From Curtobacterium sp. VKM Ac-1393 (GTDB taxonomy: Bacteria; Actinomycetota; Actinomycetes; Actinomycetales; Microbacteriaceae): DNA of 64,000 bases. Each line of letters opens with the position of its first letter. Within the stretch, counting starts at the first letter, position 1. Shown here piece after piece: positions 26,118-34,142 of this stretch. The translations under genes were made by a program, and so were the position numbers. The notes under the pieces were generated by a model. It was not told where the DNA came from, did not search any database, and worked only from the letters and a program-made list of their open reading frames with translations. The stretch lies in assembly GCF_015350995.1 (NCBI RefSeq), contig NZ_JADKRW010000002.1, positions 62,001 to 126,000 on the forward strand, written 5' to 3'.

Positions 26118-26143
26118 CCGTGCGGGTGCGTGAAACCGCACGG
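26118..26143 (-). promoter_or_regulatory. Candidate operator upstream of the aminoacyl-carrier operon
   Basis: ccgtgcgg (26118-26125) and ccgcacgg (26136-26143) are perfect 8-bp inverted arms with a ten-base spacer. They lie just upstream of the -35 region, where an activator or repressor could act. Confidence 0.5.
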
Positions 26144-26186
26144 CATCCGATGCCCCTGTGCGGTGGTACAGGGTGGCGCGGGGCGT

Positions 26187-26244
26187 CCGACTCGGAACGA
26201 CGAACTCGACGTCGCACGACGTCGAGTTCGTCGTTCCGAGTCGG
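26187..26244. repeat. Intergenic palindrome family, perfect 28-bp arms
   Basis: Arms 26187-26214 and 26217-26244 are exact reverse complements with a two-base centre (ca). Core GTCG-CA-CGACGTCGA. It lies between the acpS-like gene and the carrier operon. Confidence 0.97.
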
Positions 26245-26256
26245 TGCTGCGCCAGG

Positions 26257-26634
26257 TCAGCGCTCGGTCAGCGCGACCGCCGTCGCGACCGCGAGCCCCC
26301 GCTCGTGCGCGAGGGACACCGCGATCGGACCACACCCGATCGTCTCGGCCAGTGCGGCAGCGGTTCCGGTCAGCTCGACCGTCGGCGCCCCGTGGTCGTC
26401 GAGCACGATGGCCACGTCGCGCAGCGGGATCGCCTGGTCCGGTGCGGGCCGGAGGAGCTTGACGACGGCCTCCTTGCCGGCGAACCGGGCCGCCAGGCGC
26501 TCCGGGTCGTCGCCGCAGTCCGTGCGTTCACGGACCGTGAACAGCCGCTCCAGGTACCGCTCGCCGTGCGCGGAGATGCCCGCCACGACGTCCTCGACCG
26601 CGGCGAGGTCGGTGCCGGTCCGGATCGTGGCCAT
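26257..26634 (-). CDS. acpS: Holo-ACP synthase-like 4'-phosphopantetheinyl transferase
   Basis: 125 residues. It attaches phosphopantetheine from CoA to a carrier-protein Ser. GTDLAAVEDV (metal-binding Asp) and RFAGKEAVVKLL (catalytic Glu/Lys) are the two AcpS motifs; the C-terminal IAVSLAHERGLAVA strand also fits. ATG 26634 lies six bases after TACCCT, so the gene is likely leaderless and separately transcribed. It could serve the whole cell or only the adjacent carrier protein; the location beside the cluster favours at least the latter. Confidence 0.88.
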   Translation of the reverse strand: MATIRTGTDLAAVEDVVAGISAHGERYLERLFTVRERTDCGDDPERLAARFAGKEAVVKLLRPAPDQAIPLRDVAIVLDDHGAPTVELTGTAAALAETIGCGPIAVSLAHERGLAVATAVALTER

Positions 26635-26702
26635 GGCAGCAGGGTACGCAGCTCGCGTCGTCCCTGCATGCCCGCGGCGGCATGGGCGTCGGAGGGGGTT
26701 CG

Positions 26703-26708
26703 TATGAT
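26703..26708 (+). promoter_or_regulatory. -10 box of the nitroreductase-PaaK operon
   Basis: TATGAT, with a short leader containing gaggggg six bases before ATG 26738. The -35 is not recognisable. Confidence 0.55.
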
Positions 26709-26737
26709 CGGTGCCAGAGACCACCGAGGGGGAACCG

Positions 26738-27775
26738 ATGGCATCACCGTGGATCGGCATCATCGAGGACGCGCGACACTACCCGTCGCCGCACAACTCG
26801 CAACCGATCGTCGTGCGGGTCGAGGACGACCGCACCGCGACCGTGTACTACGACCTGCGGCGGGGGTTGCCGGCCGAGTCGTTCGGCATCCCGTTCGGAC
26901 ACGTCTGCGCCGGGGTGTTCCTGGCCGGGCTCGACGTCGTCGCCCGGGCGCACGGCTTCACCGTTCAGGAGCGGCTCGACCACGCCGAGATGGACTTCGG
27001 CTGGCTGGACGGCGCGGCCGACGACCACCTGCACCGCCTGGGTGACGTGACGTTGCGTCCGCACACGGTCACCGCGGACGACCGGGAGGCCCTGGCTCGC
27101 TTCCTCGCCCGGCGCACCTCGCGCAGGCCTTACGACGCCACCCTGGTGGACGACTCCGCGATCCAGGCCGCGTCCGCCATCGCGTCGGCCGCCGGGCAGC
27201 GCTTCCGCACGACCGCTGACCGGGCGACGGTCGACGAGATCGTGCGCGTCAACCAGGAGACGCTGTTCGACGACCTGCAGCACGACGCCGTGCACGACGA
27301 GATCCTGCACTGGCTGCGGTTCTCGAAGCGGCAGGCGGCGACGACCGGCGACGGACTGTCGGCCGAGACGATGCTCATGCCCGGACCGGTGCTCCGGTTC
27401 GCGATGGAGCACCGCGGGCTCTGGGAAGCACCCGGCGTCGGCGGGGTCTTCAAGCGCGTGTACCTGTCGACGATGCGCGGGGTCCGGCAGCTCGGCTGGC
27501 TCGAGGGCCCGTTCCGGACCCCGGCCGAGTACGTCGAGGCCGGCCGCGTCTTCATGCGGATCTGGCTCGAGTTCACGGCACGGGGGATCGCCATGCACCC
27601 GTTCGGCACCGTGATCACGAACCCGCGGTCGCACGCGGCGTTCGTCGAACGGGCCGGTGTCGACGAGTCCGACGGACGGATGGCGTGGATGCTGTTCCGC
27701 TTCGGGCACAGTGCGCCACCGCCGTTGGCCCACCGCAGACCGGCGGCCGCGATGACGGTCGGGGGTGCACGGTGA
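26738..27775 (+). CDS. Acg-like nitroreductase-family protein
   Basis: 345 residues from ATG 26738 (gaggggg upstream). The first residues IIEDARHYPSPHNSQPIVVRV form the FMN-phosphate binding start of the nitroreductase fold, and ARRTSRRPYDATLVDDSAI is the second conserved block. The size, about 1.5 times an ordinary nitroreductase, and domain order match the Acg group, in which one half of a duplicated fold covers the flavin site. Reaction is unknown. It is the first gene of a two-gene operon with the PaaK-like ligase and is divergent from acpS, so it is counted as part of the cluster. Confidence 0.82.
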   Translation: MASPWIGIIEDARHYPSPHNSQPIVVRVEDDRTATVYYDLRRGLPAESFGIPFGHVCAGVFLAGLDVVARAHGFTVQERLDHAEMDFGWLDGAADDHLHRLGDVTLRPHTVTADDREALARFLARRTSRRPYDATLVDDSAIQAASAIASAAGQRFRTTADRATVDEIVRVNQETLFDDLQHDAVHDEILHWLRFSKRQAATTGDGLSAETMLMPGPVLRFAMEHRGLWEAPGVGGVFKRVYLSTMRGVRQLGWLEGPFRTPAEYVEAGRVFMRIWLEFTARGIAMHPFGTVITNPRSHAAFVERAGVDESDGRMAWMLFRFGHSAPPPLAHRRPAAAMTVGGAR

Positions 27776-29355
27776 AGCGCGCGGCGGTGTTCTCGGTCGT
27801 GTGGGTGGTGGAGACCTTCGTGGCGCTGTTCATGCCACGGGTCGGCACCCACAAGCTCCTGCTCACGCCGGGCATCGAGCCGCTCCGCTGGACCCTCGGA
27901 CGCTGGCGTGCCTGGCGGACCGTGGAGCGGGCTGCGAAGCGGGTGCCCGCGTACGGGGCGTTCCTGGCGGAGGCGGGGCGGGCCTCCCGACCGTTCCGTC
28001 TCGACACGCGTGGCGGGATCGCCGCGGCGATCTCGGCGCTGCCCGAGATGGACAAGGAGTCGTACGTCAAGCGGTGGAGCATCCCCGAGCGCTGCGTCGA
28101 CGGACGGCTGCCGCGTCGCGGTGTCGTCGTCGACGAGTCGAGCGGGTCCAGCGGCACACCGACCAGCTGGGTGCGCGGTCCCGACGAACGCCAGGCCACG
28201 CGGCAGCTGTTGCAGCTCGGGTTCTCGCGCACCGCGAAGGACCTGCCGAAGCAGCCGTTCGTGCTCAACGCGTTCTCGCTCGGCGCGTGGGCCACGGGCA
28301 TGAACGTGACGGCGTCGCTCACCGAGTCGTCGATGATCAAGTCGATCGGACCGGACCGCGACAAGATCGTGCAGACGATGCGCGAGTTCGGCACGGACTT
28401 CACCTACATCATCTGCAGCTACCCGCCGTTCCTGAAGGCGCTGTTCGAGGACGACCGGCTCGACTGGAGCGAGTACACGATCGTCGCGGCGTTCGGCGGC
28501 GAGGGCATCAGCGAGAACATGCGCGCGCACATCGAGCAGTACGCGCAGGCCGTGCTCGGGTCGTACGGGGCGAGTGACCTCGAGATCAACCTCGGCATCG
28601 AGACGCCGTTCAGCGTGCAGTTGCGCCGGGCGATCGCGGCCTCGCCCGAGCTGTCTGCCGCGCTGACGAAGCAGGCCGAGTACGGCGTGCTGCCGATGGT
28701 GTTCCAGTTCAACCCGTTCGGGTACCTGATCGAGACGAACGAGCTCGGCGAACTCGTCGTCACCATCACCCGGTCCGAGAACATCAGCCCACGGATCCGG
28801 TACAACATCCACGACCGTGGGCACGTGGTGCGGATGAAGGACCTGCGGCGGACGCTGCGCGCGCACGGCTTCGACGAGCTCGCAGACTCCGCCGAGCTCG
28901 ACCTGCCGCTGCTGTTCCACTACGGCCGGTCCGACCTGTCCGTCGACTACAACGGTGCCGTCGTCGCACCGGACGTCGTGCGCGACGTCGTGTACGGCGA
29001 CCCCGAGCTGCTCGAGGCCGTCGAGAACCACCGGCTCATCAGCTACGAGGACGACCGGGGCGACCGCCAGCTGCACATCGCGTTCCAGCTCGCCACCGGA
29101 GCCGGCGACTTCGACTCGGACGCCGCTCGCCCGGCCGTCATCGCCGAGCTGCGGCGGTTGAACAAGGACTTCTCGAACGCGATCCGGACCGCTCCGCCCG
29201 GCACCCTGCCGACGGTGGCGTTCTACCCGTACCGGACGGGTCCGTTCCGCGAGGACGGCAAGAAGCTCAAGAACGAGTACGTCTGGCAGTTGCCGGCGGG
29301 CGCCGCCGAGCAGTGGGAGCTCGACCTGGCGTGGGTCGCGCCGAAGGAGGCGTGA
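27772..29355 (+). CDS. PaaK/LuxE-like adenylate-forming ligase
   Basis: 527 residues from GTG 27772, overlapping the nitroreductase stop. The P-loop of adenylating enzymes is VVDESSGSSGTPTSWVRG near residue 118. A SYGASDLEINLG motif binds adenine/acyl and GELVVTITR leads to the hinge region. The fold resembles phenylacetate-CoA ligase (PaaK) and the acyl-protein synthetase LuxE rather than NRPS A-domains. The N-terminus has a hydrophobic stretch (VFSVVWVVETFVALFM) that might touch the membrane. It probably activates a carboxylic acid for condensation with, or release from, the carrier-bound amino acid; partner unknown. Confidence 0.84.
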   Translation: MKRAAVFSVVWVVETFVALFMPRVGTHKLLLTPGIEPLRWTLGRWRAWRTVERAAKRVPAYGAFLAEAGRASRPFRLDTRGGIAAAISALPEMDKESYVKRWSIPERCVDGRLPRRGVVVDESSGSSGTPTSWVRGPDERQATRQLLQLGFSRTAKDLPKQPFVLNAFSLGAWATGMNVTASLTESSMIKSIGPDRDKIVQTMREFGTDFTYIICSYPPFLKALFEDDRLDWSEYTIVAAFGGEGISENMRAHIEQYAQAVLGSYGASDLEINLGIETPFSVQLRRAIAASPELSAALTKQAEYGVLPMVFQFNPFGYLIETNELGELVVTITRSENISPRIRYNIHDRGHVVRMKDLRRTLRAHGFDELADSAELDLPLLFHYGRSDLSVDYNGAVVAPDVVRDVVYGDPELLEAVENHRLISYEDDRGDRQLHIAFQLATGAGDFDSDAARPAVIAELRRLNKDFSNAIRTAPPGTLPTVAFYPYRTGPFREDGKKLKNEYVWQLPAGAAEQWELDLAWVAPKEA

Positions 29356-29373
29356 GCGTTTGCACCGATCGAG

Positions 29374-29925
29374 CTAGCCGTACTGCGGAGGCCAGTCGAA
29401 GGCGGCCGGCAGGTGCGGGACCTCGCCGATCGTCGTGACGATGAGGACGACCTCGCGCCGGTTCGTCAGCTCGATGGACCGGGGGTTGCCGATCGTCCGG
29501 CGCCCGTCCACCCACACCGTGAGCTCGCCGCGCAGACCGCCGACGTGTTCCGGACCGAGCGAGACGCCCCACTCGTCGAAGAACTGGCCGAGCGTGAACG
29601 TCTGCTCCGTGGGGGACTCGACGTGCACGATGCCCGAGGTGTCGTGCGTGTGGATCTCGGCGGCGAACTCGCCCCGGTCCGAGTGCCCGATGTTCGCCGG
29701 GACGGTCACCGGGGTGTCGCCGTCGAGGATCGTCAGATGGGTGTGGACGTGCTCGGCGAGCCGCTCGCCCCACACGTTCCGGAGGCCCGCCGCATCGGCA
29801 CGGGCGGACAGGTCGGTCGGCCGTGGCCAAGGCGGGGCGTCGCGCGACGTCCCCGCCCCCGGCGCGGCACAGCCCGACAGCAGCAGGAGTGCGGCCACTG
29901 CGACCGCGACAACCCGGGTCCTCAC
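29374..29925 (-). CDS. Putative lipoprotein with His-rich extracytoplasmic domain
   Basis: 183 residues from GTG 29925, overlapping the aldo/keto reductase stop (GTGA). A signal peptide with lipobox LLLSGC-A near Cys 19 predicts lipid anchoring. The body has repeated His motifs (EHVHTHLTIL, EIHTHDTSGIVHVE) and TLGQFFDEWGV, a pattern shared by unnamed actinobacterial membrane-associated proteins and possibly metal-binding. Function unknown. Convergent with the PaaK-like gene across 18 bases. Confidence 0.8.
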   Translation of the reverse strand: MRTRVVAVAVAALLLLSGCAAPGAGTSRDAPPWPRPTDLSARADAAGLRNVWGERLAEHVHTHLTILDGDTPVTVPANIGHSDRGEFAAEIHTHDTSGIVHVESPTEQTFTLGQFFDEWGVSLGPEHVGGLRGELTVWVDGRRTIGNPRSIELTNRREVVLIVTTIGEVPHLPAAFDWPPQYG

Positions 29926-30902
29926 CAGCGGTCGTGGACCGTGGCACGGAACCACGTGTCGTAGAGGTCGTGCACCGTGGCGTCCAGGCCGTCGATCGCG
30001 GGGAGCTCACCGGCCGCGGCGTTCGACCGGGCCTGCTCCGGGTTGCGGGCACCGGGGATCGCCGCGGTCACGCCGTCCTGCGCGATGACCCAGGCGAGCG
30101 CGGCCTGCGGCACCGAGACCGCGTCGGGCAGCGACGCCGCGAAGGTCTGCGCCGCGCGCACACCGTCGTCGTAGTCCACACCGCTGAACGTCTCACCCTG
30201 GTCGAACGCCTCGCCGTGGCGGTTGTAGTTGCGGTGGTCGCCCTCGGCGAACGACGTCTCCGTCGTGTACTTGCCGGACAGCAATCCCGATGCCAACGGG
30301 ACGCGCGCGAGGATGCCGACCCCTGCCTCCAGGGCGGCCGGCAGCACGCGGTCGAGCGGCTTGAGGCGGAACGCGTTGAGGATGATCTGGACGCTCGCGA
30401 CGCCGGGCCGGGCGATCGCGGCGAGTGCCTGGTCGGCGGTCTCGACGCTGACGCCGTAGGCGGCGACGGACCCGTCGGCGACCAGCGCGTCGAGGGCGTC
30501 GTACACGGCGCTGTCGCCGATCACCTCGGATGGTGGGCAGTGCAGCTGCACCAGGTCGAGCGTGTCCTGCCGCAGGTTCGTGCGGGACCGGTCGACCCAC
30601 TCGCGGAAGTTCGCCGCGACGTAGTTCGACGGGACCTGGTCGGCTCGGCGGCCCATCTTCGTCGTGACCGTGAGCGGGACGTCGGGGTTCGACACCCGCC
30701 AGGACCCGATGAGCTGCTCGCTGCGACCGTCGCCGTACACGTCGGCGGTGTCGAACAACGTGACGCCGGACTCGACCGAGGCGTCCATCACGGCGTTCGC
30801 GTCCGCTTCGCTCACCGGACCCCAGTCACCGCCGAACTGCCACGTGCCGAGACCGATGGGGGAGACTTCGCGGCCGGTGCGACCGAGGGTGCGACTCTGC
30901 AT
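29922..30902 (-). CDS. Aldo/keto reductase
   Basis: 326 residues from ATG 30902. A TIM-barrel oxidoreductase using NADPH on carbonyl substrates. The catalytic tetrad is visible: Asp 51 and Tyr 56 in LFDTADVYGDGRSEQLIG, Lys in TTKMGRR, and His in LDLVQLHCPP. The NADPH-binding AIPGARNPEQARSNA motif is near the C-terminus. The gene is likely leaderless (TACGCT seven bases before ATG) and leads a two-gene operon with the lipoprotein. Confidence 0.93.
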   Translation of the reverse strand: MQSRTLGRTGREVSPIGLGTWQFGGDWGPVSEADANAVMDASVESGVTLFDTADVYGDGRSEQLIGSWRVSNPDVPLTVTTKMGRRADQVPSNYVAANFREWVDRSRTNLRQDTLDLVQLHCPPSEVIGDSAVYDALDALVADGSVAAYGVSVETADQALAAIARPGVASVQIILNAFRLKPLDRVLPAALEAGVGILARVPLASGLLSGKYTTETSFAEGDHRNYNRHGEAFDQGETFSGVDYDDGVRAAQTFAASLPDAVSVPQAALAWVIAQDGVTAAIPGARNPEQARSNAAAGELPAIDGLDATVHDLYDTWFRATVHDRW

Positions 30903-30921
30903 GTGGCCGAGCGTAGTCAGG

Positions 30922-30969
30922 CGGCGCGGGCTGTTGTTCAGCCGACGGCGCGGGCTGTTGTTCAGCCGA
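30922..30969 (+). repeat. Perfect 24-bp tandem duplication at a gene end
   Basis: Two identical copies, 30922-30945 and 30946-30969. The second contains the stop codon of the downstream membrane-protein gene, so the duplication extended only its 3' flank. Confidence 0.95.
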
Positions 30970-31495
30970 TGGTGGAGACGCCGCGGCGCAGCAGCGCACG
31001 GGCCGCTCGGGCCCGGGGGATGACCCACACGGCCGCCCACAGGACCATGCCGGCCCAGAGCAGTATGAGCATCGTCGTGATGAGGGCGTCGTGCTGGTCG
31101 CGCATCGACCACGTCATCGCGATCCAGAGCGTGCCGAGGACGACCTTGCCCCACCCCGCACCCTCGCGGTCGGCCTGTGCCTGCACCAACGGGATCCAGA
31201 GCTCGGCGGGCACCCCGATCGGGATCTGACCCTCGGCGACCCAGTCACGGACGAGGACCGAGTTCTCGTACCCGCCCTCGGCACGCCAGGCTCGGAGCTG
31301 CAGGTACACGGCGATCGCGGCACCTGCCGCGGCGGCGGGGATGCCGACGGAGACGAGGACGGTGGTGGTCGCCTCGGTCCACGACGACAGCACGAGCATG
31401 ACGAGCACGACCGCGAACGCGGCGCCCGTCACACCGGAGCCGAGGAGCCGCAGCCGCCCGGACTCGTCGAGGACACCGACACCGACACCGTTCAC
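30962..31495 (-). CDS. Hypothetical membrane protein
   Basis: 177 residues from GTG 31495. Four hydrophobic helices (about 22-38, 44-64, 118-135, 140-158) in two hairpins, with a soluble loop (RAWRAEGGYENSVLVRDWV) between them. No family recognised. No ribosome site; TACCCT ends seven bases before GTG, so it is probably leaderless. It is followed by the aldo/keto reductase in the same direction. Confidence 0.75.
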   Translation of the reverse strand: MNGVGVGVLDESGRLRLLGSGVTGAAFAVVLVMLVLSSWTEATTTVLVSVGIPAAAAGAAIAVYLQLRAWRAEGGYENSVLVRDWVAEGQIPIGVPAELWIPLVQAQADREGAGWGKVVLGTLWIAMTWSMRDQHDALITTMLILLWAGMVLWAAVWVIPRARAARALLRRGVSTIG

Positions 31496-31518
31496 GAGGG
31501 AGAGGGTACGCGCGGTTG

Positions 31519-31603
31519 CCGAGGTTCCGTGGTGCGCTCCGAGGTTCCCCCGTGCGCCCGAGATTCTGTGGTGCGGCGAGGTTCCGAAATCTCCGCATCT
31601 CGC
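31519..31603. repeat. CGAGGTTCCG-type repeat element, left copy
   Basis: Four degenerate 19-20-base units beginning (c)cgaggttccg at 31519, 31539, 31558 and 31577. The last part (31574-31603) is similar, in opposite orientation, to 34072-34098. The rest of 31604-31907 holds no gene I can support. Confidence 0.7.
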
Positions 31604-31907
31604 GGCCCTGCCCGCTCGGGATCGGCACCTCGGTGATCGTCGCGCGGCATGTCCTGGAGCCTCGCCAAGTCCTTCGCGTTCGAACTGGAGGCCCGTCCCG
31701 CGTCGTTCTCCACAGATCCGTCCGACCGTGGTCGGGCCCGGTGCCTCGTGCGCGATGCTCTCGACGCCTCACCGACGTCTCGCCGGACCCTCAATTCGTG
31801 AGAGATCGAAGAAGGCCCGGCGCGAGGGTCGTCTGGGCGAGTCGCCGCGTGCCCGGCCGCCATCTGAAACCTGCCATCTCACACGAATTCCGCTTTGGCT
31901 TCCCGGT

Positions 31908-32270
31908 TCAGATGGAGATCGTCAACGCTTCGATCAGGCCATCGCGATCGTGCGTGAAGTCGTATCGGAGTTCGACTCGCCCGCCGGGGAAGTCTCCCTC
32001 GATGAGGATGCCGACCTCCGTCCCGCGGTCGGCCGGCCGCACGAACAGCCAGGTCGACGTCGTGGTGAACTGGTTCGCTGGTCCCGACAGCCAGGCGCGG
32101 ATCGCGGCATGACCGGTGTACGTGTTGCCGTCATCGACAACGACAGCGTCGGGCGTGAACGTCTCCACCACCAGGCTGACGGCGGGGCCATCCATCAGGT
32201 CGAAGTACGACTGCACGGCACCGGTGAGATCGCCACGGGTGAGGGGCTCGTCGCCCTGCTCGGCGTCCAT
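31908..32270 (-). CDS. NTF2-like (SnoaL-type) protein
   Basis: 120 residues. The start overlaps the SDR stop by one base (TGATG). A cone-shaped NTF2-like fold is suggested by the N-terminal helices AVQSYFDLMDGPAV, TFTPDAVVVDDGNTYTGHAAIRAWL and the closing beta-strands GRVELRYDFTHDRDGLIEALTI. Such proteins are small isomerases, hydrolases or ligand binders. In an operon with an SDR under a MerR regulator, a role in converting or sensing a toxic small molecule is reasonable but unproven. Confidence 0.83.
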   Translation of the reverse strand: MDAEQGDEPLTRGDLTGAVQSYFDLMDGPAVSLVVETFTPDAVVVDDGNTYTGHAAIRAWLSGPANQFTTTSTWLFVRPADRGTEVGILIEGDFPGGRVELRYDFTHDRDGLIEALTISI

Positions 32271-33070
32271 CAGGTGGTCTTCACAGTTCCGCCGTCGACG
32301 GTGATCTCGTCGCCCACGATGGAGGCCGCCGCATCCGACACGACGAACCCGATGACGTCGGCGATCTCGGCCGCCGGGGCGAACCGGCCGTCGGGGATCC
32401 CCCCGAGCGAGTCCATGAGCATCTTCATGCCCTCTTCTTCGCCGACACCATGCGCTTCCCCGATCCGCTCGGCAAGACCGTTCGAACTCGCACTCTGGAT
32501 CCCGCCGGGGGAGACGGTGTTCACTCGGATCCCCTTCGGCGCGAGTTCGTTGGCGAGGCCCTTGCTGTACGCGCGGAGGGCAGCCTTCGCGGCGGCGTAG
32601 CCGAGTGTGCCATCGAACAAGGGCATGCGCCCCTGGATCGAGCCCACATGCACGATGACACCCTTGCCCTTTTCCAGGAGCTGCGGGGAGAGGGCGCGGT
32701 CGATTCGGACGGCGGCGAGGAGGTTGAGGGCCAGCTCGGCGTCCCAGTCGGCGTCCCTCATGGCAGCGTGCCCACCACCGGGCGAGGTGGATCCGCCGGT
32801 GACCTGGACCAGGATGTCGAGGCCGCCGTCCGCCTGGACCGCCTCCGCGATCACCTCGGCCGCGTCGGCGTCGGTGACGTCGACCCGGATGAGTCGGTCC
32901 GCTGCCGAGTGCTCAGGGGTGGAACGACCGATGGCCAGGACGTGAGCGCCCGCATCGGTGAGGCGGCTGACGACCGCCGCCCCGAGGCCCTTTGTCCCGC
33001 CGATGACAACAGCGCGGCGCCCCGCGAGCGACAGGCTGGGTGGGTAGAGGACTGCAGTGGATTCGTTCAT
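32270..33070 (-). CDS. Short-chain dehydrogenase/reductase
   Basis: 266 residues. Nucleotide-binding motif VVIGGTKGLGAAVV near residue 21, catalytic Ser in HVGSIQG, and the YxxxK pair in LGYAAAKAALRAY. The oxidised or reduced substrate is unknown. ATG 33070 lies six bases after the -10 of a MerR-type promoter, so the transcript is probably leaderless and under control of the MerR gene next to it. Confidence 0.9.
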   Translation of the reverse strand: MNESTAVLYPPSLSLAGRRAVVIGGTKGLGAAVVSRLTDAGAHVLAIGRSTPEHSAADRLIRVDVTDADAAEVIAEAVQADGGLDILVQVTGGSTSPGGGHAAMRDADWDAELALNLLAAVRIDRALSPQLLEKGKGVIVHVGSIQGRMPLFDGTLGYAAAKAALRAYSKGLANELAPKGIRVNTVSPGGIQSASSNGLAERIGEAHGVGEEEGMKMLMDSLGGIPDGRFAPAAEIADVIGFVVSDAAASIVGDEITVDGGTVKTT

Positions 33071-33076
33071 GTGTCG

Positions 33077-33107
33077 AGCGTCGCCCTTCCCCGTACTGGA
33101 AGGTCAA
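33077..33107 (-). promoter_or_regulatory. MerR-type promoter of the SDR-NTF2 operon
   Basis: On the minus strand: -35 TTGACC (33107-33102), a 19-base spacer carrying the dyad ccttcc/ggaagg, and -10 GACGCT (33082-33077). The long spacer is the hallmark of MerR-activated promoters. The spacer text closely matches that at 33953-33971. Confidence 0.7.
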
Positions 33108-33118
33108 GCCCGACATGA

Positions 33119-33940
33119 TCACCGGATGGTGCGAAAGATCGGCCAACCGATTTCCGTGACTGCCTCGGGCAGAACGTCGACCGCTTCCTGCAGGTAGGTC
33201 TCCCGGATCGGCCCGTCGACACCCAATTCATGCCCGGTGACGTAGGCGCCGAGGGCGCCGTAGGTCTGGGCCATCGTCGCATCGGGGCCTCGATGGACGG
33301 TGATCGCGAGATCGACAGCCGGCAGGATCTCTGCCCGGATTGTCTCGGGGAAAGCGCCGATCCCGTCGATGGTGTGCACCGGCACGAACAACGCCGCCTC
33401 ACCTTTCTCTTCAAGAAACAAGCTCGTCGCCCAGATGCCACCCCGAGGGCCGGACTGTGAGGCGCCGGATGTTGCGATGCTCTCGCTCAGGGCTTGGTGA
33501 GCGGCGGTGTACCACTCGCCGAGATTCGCGAGGTCGATCAGCTGCCGTGCGACCAGTGCCGGCGTAGGAGCGACGCTGCGATGCTCGACCTGAAGGGGCA
33601 TCGTCGGGCCGGTGAGGAGACCTCGGAGGGCAAGAACAGCGGCCTGAGTCGCTTCGAGCTTCACCTCCAGACGGGTCAGGTGTCCCGCGATGAGATCGTT
33701 CCGAGTCGCGACATCTGTCGTGTCGAGGATCTCGCGGACCGTCTCGACCGGAACCTCGAGGGAGCGCAACTGGCGCACCACCTGGGCGTCCACGATCTGC
33801 CCGGCGTCGTAAAGCCGGTAGCCGTTTGCGGGATCGATGGTCGCTGGCTCGAGAATGCCCGACTGGTGGTAGAAACGCAGCGTCTTGGCACTCAGCCGCG
33901 TCGCTCGAGAAAAATCACCGATAGTCATGCTGAACTTCAC
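33119..33940 (-). CDS. MerR-family regulator with GyrI-like ligand domain
   Basis: 273 residues from GTG 33940. The N-terminal winged helix (MTIGDFSRATRLSAKTLRFYHQSGIL, residues 5-30, with wing NGYRLYD) is MerR type. A coiled dimerisation helix follows, then a GyrI/BmrR-like effector domain (residues 120-273) with WATSLFLEEKGEAALFVPV. Such BmrR-like proteins bind bulky or cationic drugs and overwind their promoters. It probably controls both itself and the SDR-NTF2 operon through the two matched 19-bp-spacer promoters. Confidence 0.9.
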   Translation of the reverse strand: MKFSMTIGDFSRATRLSAKTLRFYHQSGILEPATIDPANGYRLYDAGQIVDAQVVRQLRSLEVPVETVREILDTTDVATRNDLIAGHLTRLEVKLEATQAAVLALRGLLTGPTMPLQVEHRSVAPTPALVARQLIDLANLGEWYTAAHQALSESIATSGASQSGPRGGIWATSLFLEEKGEAALFVPVHTIDGIGAFPETIRAEILPAVDLAITVHRGPDATMAQTYGALGAYVTGHELGVDGPIRETYLQEAVDVLPEAVTEIGWPIFRTIR

Positions 33941-33946
33941 AACCTC

Positions 33947-33977
33947 ATCCTGACCCTTCCCCCTACGGCAACGTCAA
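33947..33977 (-). promoter_or_regulatory. MerR-type promoter of the merR gene itself
   Basis: Minus strand: -35 TTGACG (33977-33972), a 19-base spacer and -10 CAGGAT (33952-33947), ending six bases before GTG 33940. The spacer shares gta.gggggaaggg with the SDR promoter. Confidence 0.7.
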
Positions 33978-34040
33978 CGAACTCACGAAGTGCAAAACGG
34001 CCATGCACGCACGCTCGCCGTTGGTCACCGCGCGTCATCG

Positions 34041-34098
34041 CCGAGGTTCCACAGCGGCGCTCCCAGGGCCCCGAGATGTCGATATTTCGGAACCTCGG
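34041..34098. repeat. CGAGGTTCCG-type repeat element, right copy
   Basis: ccgaggttcc (34041-34050) and ggaacctcgg (34089-34098) are perfect inverted arms. Positions 34072-34098 resemble the left copy at 31574-31603 in reverse orientation, so the MerR islet is flanked by inverted copies. Confidence 0.7.
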
Positions 34099-34142
34099 GG
34101 GATGCGACCGACCGGGGTGGATGCGAGCGGACGGGCTGCGCG

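Noticed and set aside
31908..33940. Integrated mobile element with its own transposase
   Set aside because: No transposase, integrase or target duplication visible; only flanking inverted elements.
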